A stretch of DNA of 64,000 nucleotides from Herbaspirillum sp. AP02 (lineage in GTDB: Bacteria; Pseudomonadota; Gammaproteobacteria; Burkholderiales; Burkholderiaceae_D): the NCBI RefSeq assembly GCF_015767275.1, contig NZ_JADWMY010000012.1:62001-126000 (forward strand), written 5' to 3'. The notes beneath the pieces were generated by a model that saw nothing but the letters and a program-made list of their open reading frames with translations, was not told the DNA's origin and made no database searches. This document shows, piece after piece, positions 30,614 through 40,010 of this stretch. Every line of letters starts with the position of its first letter. The first letter of the stretch is position 1. The translations under genes were made by a program, and so were the position numbers.

Positions 30614-31363
30614 ATGGCAAACATCCTGGTCGTCGATGACGAAATGGGTATCCGCGAATTGCTCTCAGAGATTCTGGGCGATGAGGGACATGTCGTGACC
30701 ACTGCGGAAAACGCGCAGCAGGCACGCGAGCTTCGCCAGGCCGGGGTCCCCGACCTCGTGCTGCTCGATATCTGGATGCCCGATACCGACGGCGTCACTT
30801 TGCTCAAGGAGTGGCAGCGCGACGGCCTCTTGACCATGCCGGTCATCATGATGTCCGGACATGCCACCATCGATACGGCGGTCGAAGCCACCCGCATCGG
30901 CGCGCTGAACTTCCTGGAAAAGCCGATCGCCCTGCAAAAGCTGCTCAAGGCCGTGCAGCAGGGTCTTTCGCACAGTCGCGAGGCAGTGCGTCCGGCCAGC
31001 TATCGTCCGGCCCCGGTGGCGGCCGTGACCAATGGCGCCGCCGACAGCCTGCACTCCCCCGAACATGTGGCACCGGTGGCCGCCTACGCTCCGGCCATGG
31101 GCAGCGAAACGCTGCACCACGGCACCCCGGCTGCAGCGCCGTTCGGGCAGGTCGCCGATAACGCCGCCAACATCTCCTTCGACCTGCCGCTGCGCGAAGC
31201 TCGCGACGCCTTCGAACGCGCCTATTTCGAGTACCACCTGGTGCGCGAGAACGGCAGCATGACCCGCGTGGCCGAGCGCACCGGGCTGGAACGCACCCAC
31301 CTCTACCGCAAGCTCAAGCAACTGGGCGTGGAGCCGGGCAAGCTGGCGCGCAAGAATCACTGA
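30614..31363 (+). CDS. NtrX-like response regulator: receiver plus Fis-type HTH, no AAA+ domain
   Basis: 249 residues. The receiver domain (about 1-118) has the acidic pair DDE at 8-10, phosphoacceptor Asp52 in LVLLDIWMPDTDG, the Thr/Ser switch MMSGHAT and Lys in FLEKPIA. A low-complexity linker (about 125-190) leads to a Fis-like helix-turn-helix (about 195-249; ARDAFERAYFEYHLVRENGS ... ERTGLERTHLYRKLKQLGVE). The sigma-54-interacting AAA+ domain of classical NtrX (about 440-460 residues) is absent, so it cannot drive sigma-54 promoters on its own. Pairing with the upstream kinase is inferred from position. Confidence 0.9.
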   Translation: MANILVVDDEMGIRELLSEILGDEGHVVTTAENAQQARELRQAGVPDLVLLDIWMPDTDGVTLLKEWQRDGLLTMPVIMMSGHATIDTAVEATRIGALNFLEKPIALQKLLKAVQQGLSHSREAVRPASYRPAPVAAVTNGAADSLHSPEHVAPVAAYAPAMGSETLHHGTPAAAPFGQVADNAANISFDLPLREARDAFERAYFEYHLVRENGSMTRVAERTGLERTHLYRKLKQLGVEPGKLARKNH

Positions 31364-31420
31364 GGCAACTGAGGCCACCGGGCAGGACACCCCGGTTCAC
31401 ACACCATCAGGCAGCACAGT

Positions 31421-31450
31421 ACGGGATCGCAGCGCGATCCCGTTTCTTTT
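31421..31450 (+). terminator. Intrinsic terminator after the NtrX-like gene
   Basis: ACGGGATCGC and GCGATCCCGT form a perfect 10-bp stem around AGC, followed by TTCTTTT, 58 bp after the stop. Confidence 0.93.
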
Positions 31451-31897
31451 GCTAGCCTGGCTTCGCCCCCGGATAGGGCGACGGCAGTGTGGCGGGTTCA
31501 GAGATTTCCTGATGTTCTTTTCACGCTGACAGCGGCATCCTGCAGTCATGGGGGTGGGCTTGCCGAGTTGCAATGGATGCATCTGCTGACATGGTCATCG
31601 ATGAACTTCCGTGGCAGCGCGTCATCTACCCTGAGCAGGGATGTGCAGGTGCAAGCCTCCCAGCAGTAAAGATTTGTGCAGATTGCATGACTTGCAGGCA
31701 AGGAACACGACAGGGGCCAAAGTTTTCCGCCGTCCCTGCCGTAACCAGACTCAGGAGCGCAGGCGACGCGGCGCTCCCCGAGGGAGCTGTATCGAAGCAG
31801 CAGAAATGCACCAACGGCGCGGCCCGCAAGGGCCTTGAAATTTTCGGTGATGGCGCCACTTCCTTTTCGAAGCAGTATTCCAGCATAAGGAGTCACT
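31451..31897. other. Spacer before the DUF3567 gene
   Basis: 447 bases without a credible gene on either strand; all frames are short or have unlikely composition. The promoter of the DUF3567 gene should lie near its 3' end. AAGGAG at 31888-31893 is the ribosome-binding site of that gene. Confidence 0.5.
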
Positions 31898-32155
31898 ATG
31901 AACCTGATCTACAACAGCGAGCAGTACAGCGTCGTCGAATTCGGTGCCGATACCGACCACGAAGCCCTGCGCTTCGGTGGCTACGAGATCATGGACAAGT
32001 CAGGCCAGCGCGAGATCTACATCGATGGCCCGGCCGCCGAACTGTTCCGCAAGGACGTCCAGGAACTGATCGCCTCCGAGCCGACCATGGAAGACATCGA
32101 CAATTTCCTGAGTCGCTACGACGTGATGATGCGTCATCCCATGACCTTGCACTGA
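31898..32155 (+). CDS. DUF3567 family protein
   Basis: 85 residues, family length, starting MNLIYNSEQYSVVEFGADTD and containing GGYEIMDKSGQREIYIDGPA and FRKDVQELIASEPTMEDIDN. DUF3567 is a small, soluble family found in betaproteobacteria with unknown function. It has its own ribosome-binding site (AAGGAG) and an intrinsic terminator 36 bp after the stop, so it is monocistronic. Confidence 0.92.
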   Translation: MNLIYNSEQYSVVEFGADTDHEALRFGGYEIMDKSGQREIYIDGPAAELFRKDVQELIASEPTMEDIDNFLSRYDVMMRHPMTLH

Positions 32156-32190
32156 TCGGGTCCATTACCCCGGGCCAAGCCCGCACCACC

Positions 32191-32217
32191 ACGCCGCGCT
32201 GCCAGCGCGGCGTTTTT
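32191..32217 (+). terminator. Intrinsic terminator after the DUF3567 gene
   Basis: ACGCCGCGCT-GCC-AGCGCGGCGT, a perfect 10-bp stem with a 3-nt loop, followed by TTTTATT. Confidence 0.94.
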
Positions 32218-32297
32218 ATTTGCGGGTCAGCTTGCTGCCGGCGTGCGGCGCGCAGAGTCCATTAAAATGACGCTTTGTCGCCCACCCCTGGTTTTCC

Positions 32298-32975
32298 GTG
32301 AATTCCTCGCCCATCAGCAGCGCCCAGACCGGCGTGCATGAGCAACTGGCCGAGCTGGTCGCCCGTCATGCCAAGCACTCTTTTCGCAAACCCGTCACCG
32401 ACTACAACCAGCGCGCCTTCGACGCCAGCATGCGCGCCTGGCAGTCCGCCGGTGCGGCGCCACTGATCCTCGATACCGGTTGCGGCGTGGGCCTGTCCAC
32501 TCTCAACCTGGCCACGCAATACCCTGATCATTTTGTCATCGGCATCGACCAGTCGGCCGACCGCCTGGCGCGCAACACCCACTGGGACGGCCCGCCACCG
32601 GAGAACCTCTGCTTCGTGCGCGCCGACCTGGTCGACTACTGGCGCCTGGCGCAGCAGACCGGACTGCGCCCAGCCCGGCATTACCTGCTCTATCCCAATC
32701 CCTGGCCCAAGATTGGCCACCTGGCGCGACGTTGGCAAGGACATGCGGTATTTCCCAGCATCGTGGCCCTGGGCGGCCAGATCGAATGCCGCAGCAACTG
32801 GCGCATCTACGTCGAAGAATTCGCCGCCGCGCTGAACCAGTTGAGTGGCCTGTCCATCCAGACCCAGGCCTGGCATCCCGCAGCACCGATCACCCCCTTC
32901 GAGCGCAAGTACCTGGCCTCCGGCCATGCGCTGTGGCGCTGCGCGGCGGATCTGGATCAGGGAGCCGCCGCATGA
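32298..32975 (+). CDS. TrmB-like tRNA (guanine46-N7)-methyltransferase
   Basis: 225 residues from a GTG; no other start precedes the conserved part. The class I SAM motif LILDTGCGVGLSTLNLATQY (about 56-75), IGIDQSADRLARN, and YLLYPNPWPKIGHLARRWQG with the TrmB-type PNPWPK loop suggest N7-methylation of guanosine in tRNA. The sequence is divergent from E. coli TrmB (FPDPWHK), so annotation as a generic TrmB-like methyltransferase is safer. Its stop overlaps the EamA gene start as ATGA. Confidence 0.8.
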   Translation: MNSSPISSAQTGVHEQLAELVARHAKHSFRKPVTDYNQRAFDASMRAWQSAGAAPLILDTGCGVGLSTLNLATQYPDHFVIGIDQSADRLARNTHWDGPPPENLCFVRADLVDYWRLAQQTGLRPARHYLLYPNPWPKIGHLARRWQGHAVFPSIVALGGQIECRSNWRIYVEEFAAALNQLSGLSIQTQAWHPAAPITPFERKYLASGHALWRCAADLDQGAAA

Positions 32976-33817
32976 ACCTCGGCGTCATCGGCCTGGTGCT
33001 GGCCGCAGCCCTCCTGCACGCCTCCTGGAACGCCCTGCTCAAAAGCAGCCATGACCGCCTGGCCTCGCTGTCGCTGATGACCATCGGCGCCGGTCTGGGC
33101 GCCCTCCCGCTGGTCCTGTGGCGACCGCTCCCGGACCCCGCCAGCTGGTTCTACATCATCCTTTCCGGCCTGCTGCACACCGGCTACAACCTGTTCCTGA
33201 TCCGCGCCTACCGGATCGGTGACTTCGGCCAGTCCTACCCGATTGCACGCGGCTCCTCGCCCTTGCTGGTGGCATTGGGCGCGGCCCTGTTCGCGGGCGA
33301 GCAACTGGGTAGCACCACGGTCATCGGCATCGCCCTGGTATCGGCGGGCATCGTCAGCCTGGCCAACCTGCGCGCCGTGCGCAGCCGCGAACACCTCTCC
33401 GGCCCGCTGGCAGCGTTTGCCACCGGCGCCTTCATCGCGGCCTATACCATCACCGACGGCATCGGTGCGCGCCTGGCGGGTGACGCCATCGCCTATGCCG
33501 GCTGGCTGTTCGTCCTGGACAGCATCCCGCTGGCCCTGATCTATCAACGCAAACACGGCCGCTTGCCACTCGTGCTGTCGCAGAAGGAAACCTGGATCGG
33601 CCTGGCTGGCGGCGTCATGTCGTTGCTGGCCTATGGCATCGTGATCTGGGCGGTCACGCTGGCGCCCATGGGCATGGTGTCGGCCCTGCGCGAAACCTCG
33701 GTGCTGTTCGCGCTCCTGATCGGCACCCTCTTCCTGGGCGAAAAGCTCACCACACGGCGCGTGCTGTCCTGCCTGGTCATCGCCGCCGGCGCAGTGGTAT
33801 TGGGCACGCATCATTAG
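32972..33817 (+). CDS. EamA/DMT family permease
   Basis: 281 residues with ten hydrophobic segments in two EamA repeats, starting MNLGVIGLVLAAALLHASWN and containing QSYPIARGSSPLLVALGAAL and the second-repeat MGMVSALRETSVLFALLIGT. DMT permeases export or exchange small metabolites; the substrate is not predictable. It is coupled to the methyltransferase by an ATGA overlap with GGAG upstream, and ends at a bidirectional terminator. Confidence 0.9.
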   Translation: MNLGVIGLVLAAALLHASWNALLKSSHDRLASLSLMTIGAGLGALPLVLWRPLPDPASWFYIILSGLLHTGYNLFLIRAYRIGDFGQSYPIARGSSPLLVALGAALFAGEQLGSTTVIGIALVSAGIVSLANLRAVRSREHLSGPLAAFATGAFIAAYTITDGIGARLAGDAIAYAGWLFVLDSIPLALIYQRKHGRLPLVLSQKETWIGLAGGVMSLLAYGIVIWAVTLAPMGMVSALRETSVLFALLIGTLFLGEKLTTRRVLSCLVIAAGAVVLGTHH

Positions 33818-33841
33818 GGCGCCAGAGCAGGAGGGCCACAA

Positions 33842-33876
33842 ATGCAAAACGCCGGGTAGTCCCCGGCGTTTTGCAT
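33842..33876. terminator. Bidirectional terminator between convergent genes
   Basis: ATGCAAAACGCCGGG and CCCGGCGTTTTGCAT form a perfect 15-bp stem around TAGTC. A/T-rich outer ends give T tracts on both strands, between the EamA gene (+) and the ABC ATPase gene (-). Confidence 0.92.
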
Positions 33877-33882
33877 GGTCGC

Positions 33883-34617
33883 TTACAACACCTTGCGCAG
33901 GAAGTCCCGCGTACGCTCATGGTGCGGATCACCCAGCACCTGCTGCGGCGGTCCCTCTTCCATGATCACGCCCTGGTCGATGAACAAGACCCGGTCCGCC
34001 ACCTCGCGGGCAAAGCCCATTTCGTGCGTGACCACCACCATGGTCATGCCCTCTTCGGCCAGTTGTTTCATCACGGTCAGCACTTCGCCCACCAGTTCCG
34101 GGTCCAGCGCCGAGGTCGGCTCGTCGAACAGCATCACCTTGGGCTCCATCGCCAGCGCGCGGGCAATCGCCACGCGCTGTTGCTGGCCACCCGACAGCTG
34201 ATTGGGGAAAGCATCGATCTTGTCCAGCAAGCCTACCTTCTGCAACAGCTTCTCGGCCACCAGCACGGCCTCGCGGCGCGACATGCTCTTCACCTGCATG
34301 GGTGCCATGATCAGGTTTTCCAGCACCGTCATGTGCGGGAACAGGTTGAAGCGCTGGAACACCATGCCCAGCCTGGCGCGCAGTGCATTGAGATCGACCC
34401 GGGGGTCATTGAGCTTGACGCCCTCGATGAAGATATCGCCGTCGCTGACCTCTTCCAGCCCGTTCAGGCAGCGCAGGAAGGTACTCTTGCCCGAGCCCGA
34501 AGGTCCGATCACGCAGACCACCTCGCCGGCCCTGATCTCGCAGTCGATGCCGCGCAAGATGTGCGCCTGGCCGAAGCGCTTCTGGAGCTGATTCACCTTG
34601 ATCATCGTCGTACTCAT
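33883..34617 (-). CDS. Polar amino-acid ABC transporter, ATP-binding subunit (GlnQ/HisP type)
   Basis: 244 residues. Walker [18 protein letters not shown] loop, signature [15 protein letters not shown], Walker [15 protein letters not shown] and the His switch [15 protein letters not shown] are intact. It energises uptake by the permease and binding protein encoded upstream. The start at 34617 overlaps the permease stop as ATGA; an alternative ATG lies four codons later. It is the last gene before the bidirectional terminator. Confidence 0.96.
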   Translation of the reverse strand: MSTTMIKVNQLQKRFGQAHILRGIDCEIRAGEVVCVIGPSGSGKSTFLRCLNGLEEVSDGDIFIEGVKLNDPRVDLNALRARLGMVFQRFNLFPHMTVLENLIMAPMQVKSMSRREAVLVAEKLLQKVGLLDKIDAFPNQLSGGQQQRVAIARALAMEPKVMLFDEPTSALDPELVGEVLTVMKQLAEEGMTMVVVTHEMGFAREVADRVLFIDQGVIMEEGPPQQVLGDPHHERTRDFLRKVL

Positions 34618-35366
34618 CGTGCATCCCCCTTGCCGTAACGGGCTTCCAGGTGGCGCACCAGCGCCGACAGGGCCAGCGTGATGACCCAATAGATCACCGA
34701 GATGGTGAGGTAAGGCTCCCAATAGCGGGCATAGGCACCGGACACCGTACGCGCCGCATAGGCCAGTTCAGCCAGGCCGATGGCAGAGGCCAGCGAGGAG
34801 TCCTTGACGATGGCAATCGCATTGTTGCCCAACGGCGGCAGCATGCGGCGGAAGGCCTGCGGCAACACGACCTTGCGCAGCGTGGCCATGTAGGTCATGC
34901 CCAGCGAACGCGAGGCCTCGCTCTGACCACGGTCGATGGACTGGATGCCGGCGCGGAAGATCTCCGACACATACGCCCCCGAGTTGAGCGTGATGGCCAG
35001 CACCGCCGAAGCGAAGGCGCCATAGTGCGAGCGGATTTCGCGGGCCAGGTCGCCGGAGAGGATCAGCCCGCCGCTGGGATTGATCAGCACCGGCATGAGC
35101 GCGAAGTGGATCAGCAGGATCTGCACGAACAGCGGTGTGCCGCGCAGGAAGCTGACGTAGAAGCGGATCGGCCACTGCACGCAGTAGCACAGGAAATATT
35201 TCCAGAAACCATGGCGAGCCTCGGCCAGGCGGCCGACGCCCAGCACCAGGCCCCAGCAGGTACCGGCGATCACGCAGATGATCGCGGCCTTGAGGGTCAT
35301 CCAGGTGCCTTCGACGAACAGGGGCAGGTATTCGCCGATGATTTCCCATTGGAAGAAGGAATTCAT
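34614..35366 (-). CDS. Polar amino-acid ABC transporter, permease
   Basis: 250 residues with about five membrane helices and the HisM/GlnP-type inner-membrane loop, from [20 protein letters not shown] to the EAA-like stretch [21 protein letters not shown] single permease gene implies a homodimer. It lies between the binding protein (137 bp) and ATPase (4-bp overlap) of one operon. Confidence 0.95.
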   Translation of the reverse strand: MNSFFQWEIIGEYLPLFVEGTWMTLKAAIICVIAGTCWGLVLGVGRLAEARHGFWKYFLCYCVQWPIRFYVSFLRGTPLFVQILLIHFALMPVLINPSGGLILSGDLAREIRSHYGAFASAVLAITLNSGAYVSEIFRAGIQSIDRGQSEASRSLGMTYMATLRKVVLPQAFRRMLPPLGNNAIAIVKDSSLASAIGLAELAYAARTVSGAYARYWEPYLTISVIYWVITLALSALVRHLEARYGKGDAR

Positions 35367-35503
35367 GATGAGGTCCGTTCAAACGGAGGAGTTGAGCAGA
35401 GGAAGCGGGCCGCCGACATTGCGTGGGCGCAGGGTGGCGGCCGTGATCGGGCAGATCAGACAGGCGGTGCGCATGCAGGATCGTGCAGGCGCTCCGGGGG
35501 TGC

Positions 35504-36283
35504 TTACTTCAGCGGCAGGGTCGGTACTTCGCCATCGAACCAGGTCTTGTAGATCTTGGCGTAGGTGCCATCGGCCACGATCTTGGTCAGGCCGGCGTTG
35601 ATCTTGTCCAGCAGTTCCTTGTTGCCCTTCTTGACGGCGATACCGAAGTACTGGCGCACGAACTTGGTGTCGCCGACCACCTTGAACTTCTTCTCGGGAT
35701 GGCTCTTGATGTAGAACTTGATGACGCCGACGTCGCCCACGGCGGCGTCCACGCCACTGCGATACAGCTCTTCCAGCATCAGCACGGTATTGTCGAAGCG
35801 GTGGATGGCGGTGCTGGACTTGCCCAGTTCCTCGGAGACCACGATGTCACCGGCAGTGGAATTGACCACGGCCACCTGGGTCTTCTTCAGATCGGTCAGC
35901 GCGGTGATCTTGGCATCGGCATTGGTGATGATGACCTGCTCGGCGGGGAAATACGGCAGCGAGAAATCCACCATCTGGGCACGCTTGTCGGTGATGGTGA
36001 TGCCGGAGATGATGATGTCGCGGTCACCCTGGCCGAGGGTGGCGAAGATGCCTTCCCAGGGCGTGCTCACCAGCTGGATCTTGAAGTTGGAAGCTTGCGA
36101 GATGGCCTTGATCAGGTCGATGTCGAAGCCGACCAGTTCCTTCTTCGGGGTTTCGAATTCGAAGGGACGGTAGGTACCGCCGGCACCAACCACGTAGGTC
36201 TGGTCGGCAGCCAGGGTGCTGCCGGCAGCACAGGACAGGGCCAGCGCGCTGGCGGCAACGGTGAAGAATTTCTTGAACGACAT
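35504..36283 (-). CDS. Amino-acid ABC transporter substrate-binding protein
   Basis: 259 residues from the ATG at 36283, with a signal peptide (about 1-25, ending TLAADQ) and the family 3 solute-binding fold: TYRPFEFETPKKELVGFDID, SGITITDKRAQMVDFSLPYF, VGDVGVIKFYIKSHPEKKFK. The GFDID and DRAQ-like Arg/Asp motif suggest an alpha-amino-acid ligand. Arginase next door on the same strand makes arginine or ornithine plausible, but specificity is not shown by sequence. Confidence 0.94.
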   Translation of the reverse strand: MSFKKFFTVAASALALSCAAGSTLAADQTYVVGAGGTYRPFEFETPKKELVGFDIDLIKAISQASNFKIQLVSTPWEGIFATLGQGDRDIIISGITITDKRAQMVDFSLPYFPAEQVIITNADAKITALTDLKKTQVAVVNSTAGDIVVSEELGKSSTAIHRFDNTVLMLEELYRSGVDAAVGDVGVIKFYIKSHPEKKFKVVGDTKFVRQYFGIAVKKGNKELLDKINAGLTKIVADGTYAKIYKTWFDGEVPTLPLK

Positions 36284-36539
36284 GGGGACCTTCTTTCTGA
36301 CGGAAAAATGGGCCGCGCCACCCGCAGGCAGAGGCAAGTTGGAGCAGGCGCGGCAGACTGGCGTTTCCTGACGGACGGGAATGCGTGAGTAAAACCCGCA
36401 CGGGCCCGCCGGAAGCGGAAAAACCCTGAATAATCCGGCATTCGCCGCAATCCTTCAACCTCAAATTGCAAGCCTGTCGCAAAGCCTCTGCAAATATCGC
36501 CGCCCGTCACCGCCCCCTCGACGGCCATGTCAGCAGGCG

Positions 36540-37466
36540 TCAGTAGGGCCCTTCCGGGCGACGGATCAGGGTGGACTTGCCGAACAGGCTTTCCACCAGG
36601 TCCACCACCAGCTCCGCGGTCTGGTTGCGCACGTCACAGGCCGGGTTCAGTTCCATTACGTCCAGCGAGGCCAGGCGTCCGGTGTCGGCGATCATTTCCA
36701 TGCACAGTTGCGCTTCCCGGTAGGTGGGACCGCCCGGCACCGCAGTCCCCACCCCGGGCGCCAACGCGCTATCCAGGAAATCCACATCGAAACTCACGTG
36801 CAGATGGGTATCGGGGCCGATACCGGCGAGAGCCTGCTCCATGGTCACGCGCATGCCGTGCTCGTCGATATGGCGCATGTCGTAGACGCGCACGCCCAGC
36901 TCCCGCAGATGGCGCTTTTCTTCGCGATCCACACTGCGGATGCCGACCTGGCAGATCTGTTGCGGCTGTAAGGCCGGCACCTGGCCGCCGATACCGGTCA
37001 ACTCTGCCGGCCCCACGCCCAGCAGGCAGGCCACGGGCATGCCATGGATATTGCCGGTCGGGGTGGAATGGCTGGTATTGGCATCGGCATGGGCATCCAG
37101 CCACAACACGCGCAGGTCCTTGCCCTGCTCGCGGCAATGGCGCGCCACGGCGGCAATGGAGCCCACCGCCAGCGCATGGTCGCCGCCCATCAGCAGCGGC
37201 ACTTCACCCGCGCGCAGGCTATGCTCCACCGCCGCGTAGACGGTCTGGTTCCATTGCACCACCTGGTCCAGGTGACGCAGGCCCTGCACCGGTGGCTGTT
37301 GCGGATTGGCCGGACCGGCCAGGTCACCGCCATCGACCACCTCCAGTCCATGCTGCTGCAAGCCGCGCTGCAACTCGGCCACGCGCAAGGCCGCCGGCCC
37401 CATCGAGGCACCGCGCCGGCTTGCGCCCACATCGGTGGGGGCGCCCATCATCCTGATCTTGTTCAT
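36540..37466 (-). CDS. rocF: Arginase
   Basis: 308 residues of the ureohydrolase family. Two-manganese site motifs are all present: GGDHALAVGS, LDAHADANT with the family His/Asp pattern, and SFDVDFLDSALAPG; a further Asp/Glu is at VMELNPACD. It hydrolyses arginine to ornithine and urea. It starts at ATG 37466 with AAGGAGC upstream and lies 256 bp before the amino-acid ABC operon on the same strand. The 256-bp gap means separate promoters are possible. Confidence 0.94.
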   Translation of the reverse strand: MNKIRMMGAPTDVGASRRGASMGPAALRVAELQRGLQQHGLEVVDGGDLAGPANPQQPPVQGLRHLDQVVQWNQTVYAAVEHSLRAGEVPLLMGGDHALAVGSIAAVARHCREQGKDLRVLWLDAHADANTSHSTPTGNIHGMPVACLLGVGPAELTGIGGQVPALQPQQICQVGIRSVDREEKRHLRELGVRVYDMRHIDEHGMRVTMEQALAGIGPDTHLHVSFDVDFLDSALAPGVGTAVPGGPTYREAQLCMEMIADTGRLASLDVMELNPACDVRNQTAELVVDLVESLFGKSTLIRRPEGPY

Positions 37467-37600
37467 GGCTGTACCGCTCCTTACAGTGAAAACAGTGAAT
37501 GACCGCTGCCTCGGGCGGCAGGGATCCTTGCGATTGTCCTACGATGGTCCTTCGACGTGCACAGGCCGCATGAATTCCGCCCGCCTGCCTGACCACAAAG

Positions 37601-37633
37601 AAAAATGCCGTTCAGCGGTCAGCTGAACGGCAT
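37601..37633 (-). terminator. Intrinsic terminator of kup
   Basis: ATGCCGTTCAGC pairs with GCTGAACGGCAT (12 bp, loop of 5). The reverse strand continues into a T-rich tract, 24 bp after the kup stop. Confidence 0.93.
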
Positions 37634-37656
37634 CCTTGCAGCATCATCGCGGACGA

Positions 37657-39558
37657 TCAGATCTCGACCTTGGTTCCCAGCTCCACCACCCGGTTGGCGG
37701 GGATGTGGAAGAAGTCCGAAGGCTTGGCGCCGTTCTGGTACATCCAGGCGAACAGGCGCTCGCGCCACAGCGACATGCCCAGCAGCTTGCTCGGCACGAC
37801 CGTGTCGCGCGCCAGGAAGAAGGAGGTATCCATCAGGTCGAAGTGATGACCGAACTGCTGCTCGGTCAGGGTCATGACCTTCTGCACCTCCGGCGCTTCC
37901 TTGAAGCCGAAGGCCGCGCGCAGCAGATAGACATCGCCACCCAGCTCCTTCATGGTCAGGCGCTCGCTATCGGCCACGTAGGGCACGTCCCAGATGCTGA
38001 TCTTCAGGAAGAACACCCGCTCATGCAGGATGCGGTTGTGCTTCAGGTTGTGCAGCAGCGCGACCGGCACGGTGGCGATATTGCCCGTCATGAACACGGC
38101 CGTGCCGCCGACCCGGTGCGGCGGATGGGCCAGCAGGCCCTCGATGAAGGGCTCGATGGGAATGCCGTCATCCTTGATGCGCATGCGCAGCAGCATGCGG
38201 CCCGAATACCAGGTCATCAGCAAGAAGAAGGCCGCGCCGCCGATGACCAGCGGGAACCAGCCGCCCTCGGTGAGCTTCAGCAGGTTGGCGGCAAAGAAGG
38301 CCACATCGACGATCAACAGGCAGGCAATGGTCAGCACCACGGCCGACGTGCGCCACTTCCAGATATGACGCATCACCACCCCCAGCAGCATGGTGGTGAT
38401 GACCATGGTGGTGGTGACGGCCACGCCATAGGCAGCCGCCAGGTTGTCGGATTTCTTGAAGGCCAACACCACCGCGAACACCAGCACCAGCAGCATCCAG
38501 TTGATCAGCGGGATGTAGATCTGGCCCTGTTCATCCTCGGAGGTATGCAGGATGCGCATGCGCGGCACGAAACCCAGCAGGATGGCCTGGCTCGTCAGCG
38601 AGAACGCGCCCGAGATCACCGCCTGCGACGCAATCACGGTGGCGCAGGTCGCCAGCAGCACCATGGGCAGCACCAGCGGATCGGGGATCATCAGGTAGAA
38701 GGGATTCTTGATCGCCTCCGGATTGGCGATCAGATTGGCACCCTGGCCGAAATAATTGATCAGCAGCGAGGGCATGACCGTGAAGATCCACGCATAGCGG
38801 ATCGGCTTGATGCCGAAGTGCCCCATGTCGGCATACAGCGCCTCGGCGCCGGTCAGCACCAGCACCACCGAGCCCAGCACGATGAAGGCCTGCAGCGAGT
38901 GCTCGGCCATGAAATGCACGGCATAGTAGGGATTGATCGCCACCAGCACCTCCGGTGCCTTGACGATGTTGTAGATGCCCAGCAGCGCCAGCGACAGGAA
39001 CCACAGGAACATCACCGGACCGAAGAAACGCCCCACCACGCTGGTGCCATGGCGCTGGATCAGGAACAGGATCACCACGATCACCAGCGTCAACGGGATG
39101 ACCACATGGGCCGTCTGCGGCGCGGCGATTTCCAGCCCTTCCACCGCCGACAGCACCGAAATGGCCGGCGTGATGACCACGTCGCCATAGAACATGCAGG
39201 CCCCGAACACGCCCAGCATCATCAGCAGCTTGGCCCGCGGCGAGCCCGAGACGGCCGAGCGCAAGGACAGCGCCATCAGCGCCAGCACGCCGCCTTCGCC
39301 GTTGTTGTCGGCGCGCAGCACGAACATCACGTACTTGATGGTCACCACGATGGTGATGGCCCAGAACAGCATGGAGATGATGCCCAGCACCGCCCCCGGG
39401 GAAAAGGCGATACCGTGGTCGGGGCTGAAACATTCCTTGAGTGCGTACAGCGGGCTGGTACCGATGTCGCCAAACACCACGCCCAGCGCTGCCAGGGTAA
39501 TCAAGTGGAATTTGGATGATCGGAGGGAAAGACTCGGATTGGTGTGAGATGAACTCAT
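37657..39558 (-). CDS. kup: Low-affinity potassium uptake protein Kup
   Basis: 633 residues with 12 predicted membrane helices and a soluble C-terminal domain (about 470-633). It opens with [20 protein letters not shown], the Kup signature, and contains [14 protein letters not shown] and [20 protein letters not shown]. Kup imports K+ with protons. The ATG at 39558 has GGGAG six bases upstream and is preferred over an upstream TTG (39579). It is divergent from the NitT/TauT-type operon, 452 bp apart. Confidence 0.96.
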   Translation of the reverse strand: MSSSHTNPSLSLRSSKFHLITLAALGVVFGDIGTSPLYALKECFSPDHGIAFSPGAVLGIISMLFWAITIVVTIKYVMFVLRADNNGEGGVLALMALSLRSAVSGSPRAKLLMMLGVFGACMFYGDVVITPAISVLSAVEGLEIAAPQTAHVVIPLTLVIVVILFLIQRHGTSVVGRFFGPVMFLWFLSLALLGIYNIVKAPEVLVAINPYYAVHFMAEHSLQAFIVLGSVVLVLTGAEALYADMGHFGIKPIRYAWIFTVMPSLLINYFGQGANLIANPEAIKNPFYLMIPDPLVLPMVLLATCATVIASQAVISGAFSLTSQAILLGFVPRMRILHTSEDEQGQIYIPLINWMLLVLVFAVVLAFKKSDNLAAAYGVAVTTTMVITTMLLGVVMRHIWKWRTSAVVLTIACLLIVDVAFFAANLLKLTEGGWFPLVIGGAAFFLLMTWYSGRMLLRMRIKDDGIPIEPFIEGLLAHPPHRVGGTAVFMTGNIATVPVALLHNLKHNRILHERVFFLKISIWDVPYVADSERLTMKELGGDVYLLRAAFGFKEAPEVQKVMTLTEQQFGHHFDLMDTSFFLARDTVVPSKLLGMSLWRERLFAWMYQNGAKPSDFFHIPANRVVELGTKVEI

Positions 39559-40010
39559 CTTGCTCCCTTGCTTCTTCAAATGAGTGCCGGCGGACAGGGC
39601 TCTGGCTTCAACAGGGCTTGCCAGGGAGGCAAGCGACCGTCTGTCCGGGCAGGACGCGTACTTTATCGCACTCTACCCGTGGTCGGCTCAAATTGCCGCC
39701 GACGCCCACCCTGACGTTGCGCCCCAGCCTCTTACTAAGCTTGTCGAACTTGACAGACGGGCCATGTCACGGTTCCTGAATCATCTACAGGGAAAATCCG
39801 AGTTTCCCGCGCAAACCCTTGCCGGACAGGCGATTGCGGCCTATACGGGCGACGCATATGGATATGCGGTAATCGAGTTTTTCTTTCTCTCCCGCCCTTT
39901 ATATACTCCGAACGAATAAAGAACCGCGCTTTTCCATCGTGACGGTTCTAAGCCACGACGCGTCACTACCTGCCGGATTCTCCGGCCCGCTATCCACAGT
40001 ACAGGACACC
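39559..40010. other. Divergent regulatory spacer between kup and the ABC operon
   Basis: 452 bases without a credible gene; one 111-codon frame was rejected for composition. In the kup leader GCTTGCC-AGGGA-GGCAAGC (39616-39634) forms a perfect 7-bp hairpin 58 bp upstream of the kup ATG. TTTATATACT near 39897-39906 is a -10-like sequence pointing to the ABC operon. No operator could be named. Confidence 0.45.

Noticed and set aside
37636..39519. Plus-strand open frame of 627 codons
   Set aside because: Antisense to kup; His/Gln/Asp-rich shadow.
39584..39919. 111-codon plus-strand frame between kup and the ABC operon
   Set aside because: No ribosome-binding site, no recognisable pattern, lies in a divergent promoter region.
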